Part shown: positions 1 to 7,067 of the stretch, in pieces | Layout of the letters: each line of letters opens with the position of its first letter | Position numbering within the stretch: position 1 is the first letter of the stretch | Origin: JBCBAP01 sp038532435 | Lineage (GTDB): Bacteria > Pseudomonadota > Alphaproteobacteria > Rhodobacterales > Rhodobacteraceae | Direction of reading: 5' to 3' | Assembly (NCBI GenBank): GCA_038532435.1 | Contig: JBCBAP010000079.1 | Coordinates: 1-13,358, forward strand | DNA length: 13,358 nt | The notes under the pieces: model-generated | Told to the model about the DNA's origin: nothing | Database searches by the model: none | What the model saw: only the letters and a program-made list of their open reading frames with translations | Translations under genes and position numbers: made by a program

Positions 1-915
1 GCGGTGATCTCCGATGCGGAGTTCGTGCAGTTCCACCCCACGGGCATGGCGGTCGACCGGGACCCCTGTCCGCTCGCGACCGAGGCCCTTCGCGGTCACG
101 GTGCAACGGTCATCGACGATGCCGGGCACCGGTTCATCCTCGACGATCATCCTGACGGCGAACTTGCGCCCCGGGACATCGTCGCGCGGGCGATCCACCG
201 CAAAGTCAGCGCGGGCGAGCCGGTCTTCCTCGACACGCGGGAGAGCATCGGTGCCGGGATCCTCGAAGAGTTTCCGACGGTCGCGGGCTATTGCCGGGAT
301 GCGGGCATCGACCCTGTTACCGAGCCGATCCCGATCCGTCCCGCGCAGCATTACCATATGGGCGGCGTGCGGACCGACGACGAGGGGCGCGCAAGCCTCC
401 CCGGCCTCTGGGCGTGCGGCGAGGTCTCGTCGACCGGATTGCACGGGGCCAACCGGCTCGCCTCGAACTCGCTGCTGGAGGCGGTGGTCTTCGGTGCACG
501 CATCGCCCATGCAATCGCGGCAGATCTCGACGGCAGCCGGGCACTGCCGCACATCGCGCTGCCCGAATACCTCCATACCGGCCCCGAGTTCGCCGCCCCG
601 GTCGGGGCGGTGCGCATCCTGCGGGAGACCATGTCGCTGCATGTCGGGGTGGAACGCACGGCGAACGGTCTTGCCACCGCGCTGCGCGTCTTTGCGGAGC
701 TGGAGGCCGAACATGCGCCCCAGTCCCGCGCATTTCTGAACATGACGACGACGGCGACCCTCGTCGCGGCGGCGGCGCTCATGCGGGAAGAGAGCCGCGG
801 CGGCCATGCCCGGGCGGACTTCCCGACGCCGGACCGGACCCTGCAATCCCGCAGCCACGTCACCCTTTCCGAAGCGCTGGCGCGGCGGGCGGAGGTCATC
901 GCCTCCCTCCCTTGA
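1..915 (+). CDS. nadB: L-aspartate oxidase, C-terminal part (5' end outside window)
   Basis: This flavoprotein oxidises L-aspartate to iminoaspartate, the first step of de novo NAD synthesis; NadA then condenses the product to quinolinate in the cytoplasm. The frame is open from base 1 and ends at TGA 913-915, giving about 304 codons. The family is usually about 520 residues, so the N-terminal FAD-binding segment is missing. The visible order of motifs is typical: QFHPTG near the start, then HYHMGGVRTD, then GEVSSTGLHGANRLASNSLLE, which belongs to the FAD and substrate site of the fumarate reductase/NadB superfamily. The C-terminal helical domain ends in a REESRGGHARADFP block characteristic of NadB rather than SdhA. 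A GTG at base 4 is an internal codon, not a start. No nadC follows; the next gene is convergent. SdhA/FrdA is excluded by the short C-terminus and the ESRGGH motif. Confidence 0.93.
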   Translation, partial: AVISDAEFVQFHPTGMAVDRDPCPLATEALRGHGATVIDDAGHRFILDDHPDGELAPRDIVARAIHRKVSAGEPVFLDTRESIGAGILEEFPTVAGYCRDAGIDPVTEPIPIRPAQHYHMGGVRTDDEGRASLPGLWACGEVSSTGLHGANRLASNSLLEAVVFGARIAHAIAADLDGSRALPHIALPEYLHTGPEFAAPVGAVRILRETMSLHVGVERTANGLATALRVFAELEAEHAPQSRAFLNMTTTATLVAAAALMREESRGGHARADFPTPDRTLQSRSHVTLSEALARRAEVIASLP

Positions 916-970
916 ACATCCCAGAAACGCGAAGAGACGCGATGGAGAACATCGCGCCTCAACACTTGGC

Positions 971-989
971 CTGACCAATACGCGGTCAG
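971..989. repeat. Short inverted repeat between nadB and the convergent luxR-type gene
   Basis: CTGACC (971-976) and GGTCAG (984-989) form a perfect 6-bp stem with a 7-nt loop, 55 nt after the nadB stop codon. It could help end transcripts from either side of this convergent junction. No T-run follows on either strand, so it is not a standard intrinsic terminator. I see nothing else clear in the 131-nt gap apart from a G/C-rich tract near 1033-1047. Confidence 0.3.
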
Positions 990-1046
990 ATACGCTTACT
1001 TACCGAGATCCACGGCAGGGAGGGACCGTGACCCCGGCGGGGGGGT

Positions 1047-1730
1047 TCAGTTGGCGATCGCCCGCGGGGCGACCTCCGGCGTGACCCAGCCGCGGCGGAT
1101 CGCGCAGATCGCAAGCTGGGTACGGTTGGCAACGCCGAGCTTGCGCAAGGCCGCCTTCACGTCGGACTTCACGCTCGCCTCGCTCATGTCGAGCGTGTTG
1201 GCGATTGTCTTGTTCGGCAGGCCGTCGGCCACGCAGCGGATCACCTGACGCTCCCGCTCGGAGAGGCTGTCGAACACGTCATCCTCATCGATGAGGAACC
1301 GCTTGCGGCTGCACAGGTCCGCGATGATGTCCGCGAAATCCCGCGGGAAGACCTTCTCGCCCTTCAGCAGCAGGCGGAGCGACAGGGTCAGGGTTTCGCA
1401 ATCGATGTCGCTCGTGAGGAAGCCATCCGCGCCGCTGTCAAACGCGCTGCCTACGGTGTCGATGGTGAGCGTGTCGTCGATGACCAGCACCCGGGATTTG
1501 GACCATACCTGGCGAAGCCGCTTGAGATCCCGGTCGAGCATCTCATAGTCCGCCGGGCGCTCGATGAGCACAAGGTCGATGGTGCGGCCCTCACGGCGGG
1601 CCACGCTCATGCCCTCGGGCAGGCTTTCGGACCGGCCGGCCATGCGGAAGAAGTTCTCTTCGAACCGCAGTGAAAGCGTCTCGGCCAACAGGCCGCTGCG
1701 GGAGATAATCAGAACGTCGTGGGTCATCAT
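1047..1730 (-). CDS. LuxR/NarL-type transcriptional regulator with degenerate receiver domain
   Basis: A 227-aa DNA-binding regulator. Residues about 3-125 have the length and pattern of a response-regulator receiver: an initial VLIIS strand, a central IDLVLIERP strand, then VLVIDDT and GADGFLTSD. The residues for phosphotransfer are not there. The acidic pair after strand 1 reads as Ser-Arg, the phospho-acceptor position appears to be Glu57, and the conserved Lys is Ser107. Residues 152-216 are a clear LuxR-family helix-turn-helix (LSERERQVIRCVADG, SVKSDVKAALRKLG). The frame is open back to 1898, but I choose ATG 1730 because AGGGA lies about 5 nt upstream and the earlier part looks non-coding and overlaps the divergent YcaO gene; ATG 1727 is an alternative. 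It is divergent from the YcaO gene across a 152-nt promoter region and probably regulates the block, but its target and signal are not visible. Confidence 0.85.
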   Translation of the reverse strand: MMTHDVLIISRSGLLAETLSLRFEENFFRMAGRSESLPEGMSVARREGRTIDLVLIERPADYEMLDRDLKRLRQVWSKSRVLVIDDTLTIDTVGSAFDSGADGFLTSDIDCETLTLSLRLLLKGEKVFPRDFADIIADLCSRKRFLIDEDDVFDSLSERERQVIRCVADGLPNKTIANTLDMSEASVKSDVKAALRKLGVANRTQLAICAIRRGWVTPEVAPRAIAN

Positions 1731-1777
1731 TTCGATCCCTGTTTTTACTACGCCGCTCCTCGAATGAGGGGCTGTTC

Positions 1778-1792
1778 CAACCTTTTTGGTTG
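1778..1792. repeat. Inverted repeat in the luxR/ycaO intergenic region
   Basis: CAACC and GGTTG flank a TTTTT centre, giving a perfect 5-bp stem. It sits 48 nt upstream of the luxR-type start codon and about 90 nt upstream of ycaO. It could be a protein-binding site or a small hairpin in the luxR-type 5' leader. It is short enough that chance cannot be excluded. Confidence 0.3.
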
Positions 1793-1804
1793 ATCGATGA
1801 CAAT

Positions 1805-1849
1805 TGGATACTGAAACTGACGTGACAGCCGCGTGACGCGACCGTTCGA
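1805..1849 (-). promoter_or_regulatory. Candidate operator/promoter: heptamer direct repeats at 11-bp period
   Basis: On the plus strand CGTGACA (1821-1827), CGTGACG (1832-1838) and a weaker CGTTCGA (1843-1849) start exactly 11 bp apart, so each 7-mer is separated by 4 bp. Read on the minus strand, the two good repeats are followed after 10 bp by TATCCA (1810-1805), a possible -10 for the luxR-type gene with a leader of roughly 65-70 nt. The same layout, with the 9-base identity ACGTGACAG, occurs upstream of the peroxidase gene. Heptamers at 11-bp steps are the known binding pattern of SARP/OmpR-type winged-helix proteins, and a SARP/BTAD protein is encoded two genes away. The array lies 33-61 nt upstream of the ycaO start, so it may serve ycaO instead or as well. 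The regulator assignment is inference. Confidence 0.45.
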
Positions 1850-1882
1850 AAGAGATCCACCCCCCATTCGAGGCAGGCAGGC

Positions 1883-3058
1883 ATGGCCGAACAGGCAAAG
1901 GGAATCGAATTGGCCTTTGCCGGTGCGGCCGATCTTCTGAAGGGAGAATCCGTTAACGATCAGATGCTTGAAGCGCAGGCGACAGGAATCGTTCAGGCGC
2001 TCTCACCGGTCGATCCGCATCGGGCCGCGCTGATTACAGCGCTTGAGAGTGTCGGCGGTCTTGACCGGGCGTTTCTGCTCCGTCACCCGTTTGCGCCGGA
2101 ATTCGTCTATCTAGCGGGACAGTGTAACGGTTGTGACATCGGTGGCGGCGGGGTGAGTCTGGGTGAGGCCCTGTTTCGCTGCGCGGGGGAGGCGGCGGAA
2201 GTCTCCCTTCGCCCCACTGACCTCCCGAAGAGCATGGCTCCAGGGCATCCGGCGCTCGATGGGCGATGGCCCGCCGATGAACGACGCATCGCCGCGCGGA
2301 ACGTGCAGACGGGCGCGGAGATTTCCTTACCTCAATCAGCCTTCCTCGGACCGCGACAGCCGGGCCATGCGCCCGCAAGCCTGGGGCTCGGCGCGGGACT
2401 GACGGATCAGGACGCAGCGCTCAGCGCCACCTTTGAGCTGATCGAGCGGGATGCGGCGCATCGGTGGTGGTATGGCGAGACGACGCCCATGGCCCTCCCG
2501 CTGGAACTGCTGGACGGCGTGACGGGCACGTTGGCGAAACTGCGCAAAGGGTCCCAAACGTTGCGCTTTTCCCGCCTGCTCGGCCTGCGCTCTCCGCTCG
2601 AGGTGCCGGTCGTGGCGGCCATCTCCACCGATCCGGACGGGCGCGGCCTCGCGGTTGGACTGAAATCTGCCGGCGATTGGCAGAGGGCAGCGCGGGGCGC
2701 GGTCATGGAGATGCTGCAAATGGAGCTGGCGCTGCACCTCGCGCGGGAGCGGCACAACACCCAATCGGACGCGGACGCGGTCCCATTCGGACTGGCTCAA
2801 CTCCACGTTGAGAGGTTTGATGCATTTCGCGCCACAGCCAGCGTTTTTCCGCTGGTCCCGGTTCTGTCAGGGTTTGACAGCTTGGCCTCCCATCTGTCAT
2901 CGAAAGGTATGGAACTTTACATGACACGTGTCGCCCGACCTGACACAGATCAGGGGTACCGTGTCGCGAAAGCCAGTGCACCCGGCCTTATTCCGTTGCC
3001 CGGTCCGGGGCACGCCGCACCCGCTGGGACCCCGGGACACGAGACGGAGTTGATGTGA
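1883..3058 (+). CDS. YcaO-domain protein (ATP-dependent amide-activating, cyclodehydratase/thioamidation type)
   Basis: A 391-aa cytoplasmic protein with the main YcaO landmarks. Residues about 87-106 carry a Gly-rich stretch and EALFRCAGEAAE, the first ATP/Mg-binding helix (E103, E106). Residues 167-190 carry GLGAGLTDQDA followed by ATFELIERDA (E185, E188, R189). Residues 259-279 carry a GAVMEMLQ helix (E276, Q279). The tail APGLIPLPGPGH resembles the Pro-rich C-terminus of azole-forming YcaO proteins. YcaO enzymes phosphorylate backbone amides to make azol(in)es, thioamides or amidines, generally on RiPP precursors. In the first helix the usual Glu-Arg is degraded to Glu-Val, and a CNGC pair (81-84) is present. 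The start ATG 1883 has GAGG 9 nt upstream. Its stop overlaps the start of the next gene. No E1-like/ThiF partner, TfuA or dehydrogenase is in the window. Substrate and product are unknown. Confidence 0.85.
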   Translation: MAEQAKGIELAFAGAADLLKGESVNDQMLEAQATGIVQALSPVDPHRAALITALESVGGLDRAFLLRHPFAPEFVYLAGQCNGCDIGGGGVSLGEALFRCAGEAAEVSLRPTDLPKSMAPGHPALDGRWPADERRIAARNVQTGAEISLPQSAFLGPRQPGHAPASLGLGAGLTDQDAALSATFELIERDAAHRWWYGETTPMALPLELLDGVTGTLAKLRKGSQTLRFSRLLGLRSPLEVPVVAAISTDPDGRGLAVGLKSAGDWQRAARGAVMEMLQMELALHLARERHNTQSDADAVPFGLAQLHVERFDAFRATASVFPLVPVLSGFDSLASHLSSKGMELYMTRVARPDTDQGYRVAKASAPGLIPLPGPGHAAPAGTPGHETELM

Positions 3059-5046
3059 GCGCAACGCTGACTGTACCGAGCCTGTCCCTCACGACAGTGG
3101 GGGCCATGACGCTGGTTCTGAACGGTGCGCCCAAGCCGCTGTCGAGCAAAAAAGCTGTGGCGATCCTCACCTATTTGGCCCTGCAGGAGCAACCGACGGA
3201 AAGCCGCGAGCGGATTTCGGCATTGCTCTGGTCCGACAATGATCAGGCGGGCGCACGCGCAGCCCTTCGCCAGACGGTGCGCCGGCTGAAGCTCGATCTC
3301 GCCGAGTTTGAAGACATTCTCGACGCGGACCGGTCCAACCTCCGGCTCACGGCGCCCATCAAGGTGGATATCCTCGAGGCAATAGCCGAGGCCGAGGCGG
3401 GCGAAGCGCCAGGCATGCTGCGCCGGGACAATGTGGATCTGAGCAGGCTTCTGTCGGATCTGGAGGATCTCGACAGCGACCTTAACCACTGGATCTCCGT
3501 CCAGCGGGAGCGACTGACGGGCCAGCTTGTCACCGCACTCGACACCGCGATGCGGGCAAAGAAGGACACGCCCGACGTTCTGCCCATCGCTGAGGCGATT
3601 CTTGCGACCGATCCGACCCACGAGGCGGCCTGCCGGGCGGCCATGCGTGCCCACGTCGCCAAGGGCGACATCATCGGCGCAATGAAACGATACGAGCGAC
3701 TGTGGGAAGTGCTCGACGAGGATTTCGACATCGAGCCCTCGCCGCAGACGCAGGACCTTTATGTCTCGATCAAGCAGGGCGGCGTTGACGGGGACCGCCC
3801 GGACGCGGTGCCGAAGGTGGAGCCCGAGGGCGAGGATGGCGTAAACCCCGCCATCCCGGTGGCCATCATGGTGGATCCCCCGATGGCGGGGCAGCTTCCG
3901 CCTGAGTTCGACTATTTCACCGTGATCTTCCGCAGCGAGCTGATCGCGGCACTGACCCGGTTCCGGGCCTGGCTCATCGTCGACAGTCAGGACGAACAGC
4001 CCGCGCCGCGCACGACCTTCCGGTCGTACCGGCTCAAGGTCGCGACCATGAGCATGCAAGGCGCGCTGATCGTGTCGCTGATGCTGGTGGACCAGCAGGA
4101 CGGCCGCTGCATCTGGGCGGAACGTAAAGAGGTCGCGCTCGATGATATGGGCGCGTTGCATCAATGGGCGGTTCGGCACCTCGCGGTGGCCCTGAACGTG
4201 CACCTCTCCGCCTCCCGTCGCCTGAGCGCGAAGGAGATGGAGACCCCGGCAGGCCGCAACTACGAACGCTGGATGCAGGCGCAGGCCCTGATGAACGAAT
4301 GGCGACCGGAGAGTGAGCGCAAGGCTGAGAAGCTCCTGCGGGAGGTGATCAGCGCGAACCCGGAGTTTGCCCCGGCGCAGATCACGCTGGCGGAAATCCT
4401 GAACGCCTCACCGGTGATCTTTCCCGGTCAGGTCCATACGGAGAGCCAGACAGGGGAGTCGCTCGCGCTCACGTCGCGGGCGGTGCAGCTCGATCCGCTG
4501 GACAGCCGTGCGCACCTTTGTCGGGCGTGGAGCCATGCGGTCTCCGGCGGCTATGGTGCCTCGCTCAGCCACCTCGATCTCGCACTCGATCTGAACTCCA
4601 ACGATCCGTGGACGATCATCTCCTCGGCGCTGATGTTCGCCTTTAACAACGAGATGGACCGTGCGCGGGCTCTGATGGATCAAGCGATCATCTTTGCACC
4701 TCGCGTCTCGCGCGGGGCGCAAGGGTACATCGCGACGACCAAGTATCTGATCGGCGACTATCAGGAGGCGGCGTCAGTGGCGGAAATGGCGGGTGATGCG
4801 ATCGTCAACCTTCCCGCCTGGCGCGCGGCAGCCCTTGCCCGGATGGGCAAGGCGGACGCGGCGATGGAAGCTGTCGATCTGTTCTACCAGCTCTGCAAGA
4901 CGCACTGGATAGTGCCGGGCGTCGTACCGACGGAGAGTGAGGCGATCGAGTGGTTCCTGAGCGCCTTCCCGATCCGGGAGGCCGCGCTGAGCGACCGGCT
5001 GCGCACGGATCTTCTCGATCTTCTGTCGCAGCGGGCGCAGTCCTGA
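3055..5046 (+). CDS. SARP/BTAD-family transcriptional regulator with C-terminal TPR region
   Basis: A 663-aa protein. Residues about 8-100 form an OmpR/SARP-type winged helix (SSKKAVAILTYLAL, RERISALLWSD, ARAALRQTVRRLK). Residues about 102-240 match a bacterial transcriptional activator (BTAD) domain, ending in the usual alternation of helices and an EPSPQTQDLY motif. Residues 262-390 look like the alpha/beta region found in CadC- or adenylate-cyclase-associated regulators. Residues about 400-620 are TPR-like helical repeats. No membrane segment is visible, so it should be cytoplasmic. The GTG start at 3055 overlaps the ycaO stop (GTGA) and has GGAG 5 nt upstream, which indicates translational coupling. 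Its job is most likely transcription control of this block; the direct-repeat sites at both block promoters fit this DNA-binding class. The sensed signal, probably through the C-terminal half, is unknown. Confidence 0.88.
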   Translation: MSATLTVPSLSLTTVGAMTLVLNGAPKPLSSKKAVAILTYLALQEQPTESRERISALLWSDNDQAGARAALRQTVRRLKLDLAEFEDILDADRSNLRLTAPIKVDILEAIAEAEAGEAPGMLRRDNVDLSRLLSDLEDLDSDLNHWISVQRERLTGQLVTALDTAMRAKKDTPDVLPIAEAILATDPTHEAACRAAMRAHVAKGDIIGAMKRYERLWEVLDEDFDIEPSPQTQDLYVSIKQGGVDGDRPDAVPKVEPEGEDGVNPAIPVAIMVDPPMAGQLPPEFDYFTVIFRSELIAALTRFRAWLIVDSQDEQPAPRTTFRSYRLKVATMSMQGALIVSLMLVDQQDGRCIWAERKEVALDDMGALHQWAVRHLAVALNVHLSASRRLSAKEMETPAGRNYERWMQAQALMNEWRPESERKAEKLLREVISANPEFAPAQITLAEILNASPVIFPGQVHTESQTGESLALTSRAVQLDPLDSRAHLCRAWSHAVSGGYGASLSHLDLALDLNSNDPWTIISSALMFAFNNEMDRARALMDQAIIFAPRVSRGAQGYIATTKYLIGDYQEAASVAEMAGDAIVNLPAWRAAALARMGKADAAMEAVDLFYQLCKTHWIVPGVVPTESEAIEWFLSAFPIREAALSDRLRTDLLDLLSQRAQS

Positions 5047-5068
5047 TCGACCACGCCCGCGCGTCAGG

Positions 5069-5467
5069 TCAGCGGCACTGGGCGATGGTGTAGTCGCCGA
5101 CGCGTGCGTAGAGGAACTCGAGCTTCGACAGCTCCGCCCCGGATCCCTGCTCGTACTGATCGCGGTAGAAGGACGGCGCGTGGTACTGCTCGGAATTCTC
5201 CGCAGCGCCAAAGAAATCCTCGGCCATCTGCATCATGTTCTCCTCGGGCAGGCGCAGCACCAGCGTCTCCATGGAGCTTTGCACGAACATCACGCCCTTG
5301 ATGCGGTCGGGCACAACGGCGACCCCGTCGACCTGCGCCTTGAAGTCCGCGACCGTCTCAGGACGGGTGCTGGGATCCTTCGCCCAGCCGGCCACGATGC
5401 GGCCCATCTCGACATAGTCGATGACCTCGACAAGGGGGATGTTGAACTCGGAAGGGGTATCGTTCAT
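5069..5467 (-). CDS. Small protein with weak NHLP-like leader segment; candidate RiPP precursor or peroxidase partner
   Basis: A 132-aa protein with no signal peptide or membrane helix. I do not recognise it with certainty. Residues about 22-76 (AGWAKDPSTRPETVADFK, then PDRIKGVMFVQSSMETLVLRLP) resemble the end of nitrile-hydratase-like leader peptides, whose pattern is a Pro-containing helix, then I-x-V with S-S, then a V-L-P strand. The C-terminal part (77-132) is acidic and rich in aromatics (Tyr 95, 101, 105, 120, 126; Phe 85, 86, 100, 118) and holds the only cysteine (Cys131, second to last). No double-Gly cleavage site is evident. The start ATG 5467 has AGAGGAG 7 nt upstream. It begins 29 nt after the peroxidase stop, so both are probably on one transcript. 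It may be a substrate of YcaO and/or the peroxidase, or a structural partner. Its 3' end faces the BTAD regulator across 22 nt. Confidence 0.75.
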   Translation of the reverse strand: MNDTPSEFNIPLVEVIDYVEMGRIVAGWAKDPSTRPETVADFKAQVDGVAVVPDRIKGVMFVQSSMETLVLRLPEENMMQMAEDFFGAAENSEQYHAPSFYRDQYEQGSGAELSKLEFLYARVGDYTIAQCR

Positions 5468-5496
5468 GGGGGAACTCCTCTGTTGGGTGTGCGCGA

Positions 5497-6987
5497 TCAG
5501 TGGAGCCGCGCATCTGGTCCGAAACGATAGTGGTTTTGCAGAAACACGACGGTTTCTGCGGTGTCGGCGGGCAGGTTTGTCCCGAAACAGCCCGCGCAAG
5601 CGGCGTCCAGATCCTCGTGGAGCCAGGCGGCCTCCGCCTCCTCAAGGGCGGCGGCATAGGTCTCTCCCATGATGATCGAGCCAAGCGCGCCGAGGGTCCG
5701 GCCCTCCGCATCGGCCTCGGCCTCGAGCATCAGGAAGAGATAAAGCGGCGGTGACGCGGTGAGCGTTTGCCGGTCCGCGTCCAACATGTCGATGGAGGCG
5801 AGCCAGTCGCCTACCGCCGCCTGCCAGCGCGCGGCATCCCCGGCAAACCGGGTCTCAAGGACACCGCGTTCCGCATCTTCTGCCTTCGCGATCAGCGAGG
5901 GGACGGAACGTTGCGCATCGTCGGCACCCGCCAAAAGGTCCCGCAGAATAAGGCCGCCGTCGCGCCCCTCCACGCCCTTCACAGCATTGGTGTTGCGCCC
6001 GAAGAGGCGCGGCATGTGCGGGCCGAGGGCGCGCGCCATCTGGGGCTCCGATCCGTTGATCGAGAAGAAGTGGGAGAAATCGAACAGCCAGTCCTCGGTC
6101 AGCGGCATCTGGGCCGGACGCTTGAGGCTGGTATGCAGGATCATGTCCCGCAGGCCCATATGGGGATGGTGGCGGTTGAGGCTGTATATGTCCTTGACCA
6201 GCCCGTGACCGAGCCGGGCGACGCCGGTCATATATTCGGCAGGGACCCGGCCCGCGCGGTCCTGATCCAGCCTCGCACCACCCGCGACCGCGTAACGCGC
6301 CGCGAAATCCGGATGCAGCCACGTGCCCAGAACGTCCCTGCGCAGCATCCGATGGTAGATCTTGATGGTCACCCTGCGCGCCATGTCGAAGAGGTCAGCC
6401 CCCTCAAGCTTCGGCATCGATTCCTCAAGCCGGGCCACGACGGCATTGTGCAGGAGCGACAGGATCGTCTGCACCTGCGCCAGCGCGGAGTTCGAATCCG
6501 AAAGCGCCGAGGGGATCAGCACCTCGGTCGGGGTAGAGCCGCCCTGCGCATCCAGATGCGGGCAGGACATGCGCGGCAGGTCCCGACGGGCACCCCAGGC
6601 GGGGGAGGTGTTCGACGTGCGCGCGCGCCCGAGGCGAAGCTTCACGCGGGGCGCGGCGCCATCGGCGGGCTTTTCGTAGCAGGCCGCGTCGTGGCGGGGC
6701 CCGTCGCCGTAGATCACATGCAGGTCAAACGCAGTCTGAAGTTGCGCATCCCCGCGGGACATGCGCCGCGCGCCGGTGAGAAACCCCATATCGTGCACGG
6801 CGATCTGGGCGAGGTAGGTCGCGCCTGCCGGAATGTCAGACACCGCACCGGGGCGGCGGGTGCGTGCGATCTTCACGGCAATCTTCTCCAGAATGTCGAG
6901 GGTCTCTTCCTCGCGGCCGGGGCCGATCACGGTATAGGCATCCGCCGGCTCAACCGGGCCAAAGAGGTTGCTGCCATCCCCAATCAT
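5497..6987 (-). CDS. Bacterial animal-type heme peroxidase family protein with atypical distal site
   Basis: A 496-aa protein of the myeloperoxidase/cyclooxygenase-like superfamily, with no signal peptide. Distal side: QIAVHDMGF holds Gln61 and His65, spaced as in MPO (Gln91, His95). Proximal side: VARLGHGLVKDIYSLN holds His261, matching the family's RxGHxxV pattern. The HNAVVARL helix (about 180-187) and the C-terminal PPLYLFLMLEAE...LGALGSIIMGET block are typical of bacterial members. By eye alignment the residue before the distal His, the heme-ester Asp in MPO, is Val64, and the catalytic distal Arg and nearby Glu align with Leu162 and Ser165. A CAGC pair sits at 464-467. I choose ATG 6987, with AAAGGA 9 nt upstream; GTG 7005 would add six residues. 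It is the first gene of a pair with the small protein downstream. The likely role is oxidation using a heme, but the peroxidase reaction itself is uncertain given the missing residues. Confidence 0.85.
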   Translation of the reverse strand: MIGDGSNLFGPVEPADAYTVIGPGREEETLDILEKIAVKIARTRRPGAVSDIPAGATYLAQIAVHDMGFLTGARRMSRGDAQLQTAFDLHVIYGDGPRHDAACYEKPADGAAPRVKLRLGRARTSNTSPAWGARRDLPRMSCPHLDAQGGSTPTEVLIPSALSDSNSALAQVQTILSLLHNAVVARLEESMPKLEGADLFDMARRVTIKIYHRMLRRDVLGTWLHPDFAARYAVAGGARLDQDRAGRVPAEYMTGVARLGHGLVKDIYSLNRHHPHMGLRDMILHTSLKRPAQMPLTEDWLFDFSHFFSINGSEPQMARALGPHMPRLFGRNTNAVKGVEGRDGGLILRDLLAGADDAQRSVPSLIAKAEDAERGVLETRFAGDAARWQAAVGDWLASIDMLDADRQTLTASPPLYLFLMLEAEADAEGRTLGALGSIIMGETYAAALEEAEAAWLHEDLDAACAGCFGTNLPADTAETVVFLQNHYRFGPDARLH

Positions 6988-7032
6988 ACTGCGCAATCCT
7001 TTCACGCTTACCGTCGCCCCAAGACCTGTTAA

Positions 7033-7067
7033 CTGATAACCAATTTATGCGTTACGCCAACGTGACA
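7033..7067 (-). promoter_or_regulatory. Candidate promoter/operator of the peroxidase operon, with repeats matching the luxR/ycaO site
   Basis: On the plus strand CGTTACG (7050-7056) and CGTGACA (7061-7067) start 11 bp apart. On the minus strand they are followed after 11 bp by TATCAG (7038-7033), a plausible -10, and TTGGCG (7060-7055) lies 16 bp before it as a plausible -35. Transcription would start near 7026, leaving a leader of about 40 nt before ATG 6987. The 9-mer ACGTGACAG here (7060-7068) is identical to 1820-1828 upstream of ycaO. The promoter hexamers match only 4 of 6 consensus positions each. Confidence 0.42.

Noticed and set aside
942..974. Ten-residue open frame MENIAPQHLA after nadB
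   Set aside because: Too short, with only a weak purine stretch upstream and no leader-peptide or regulatory pattern.
1731..1898. N-terminal extension of the LuxR-type gene
   Set aside because: It would overlap the divergent ycaO start and swallow the promoter region, has no domain similarity, and a good ribosome-binding site exists before ATG 1730.
5047..5068. Bidirectional terminator between the converging BTAD and small-protein genes
   Set aside because: The 22-nt gap has no stable hairpin with a T-run on either strand.
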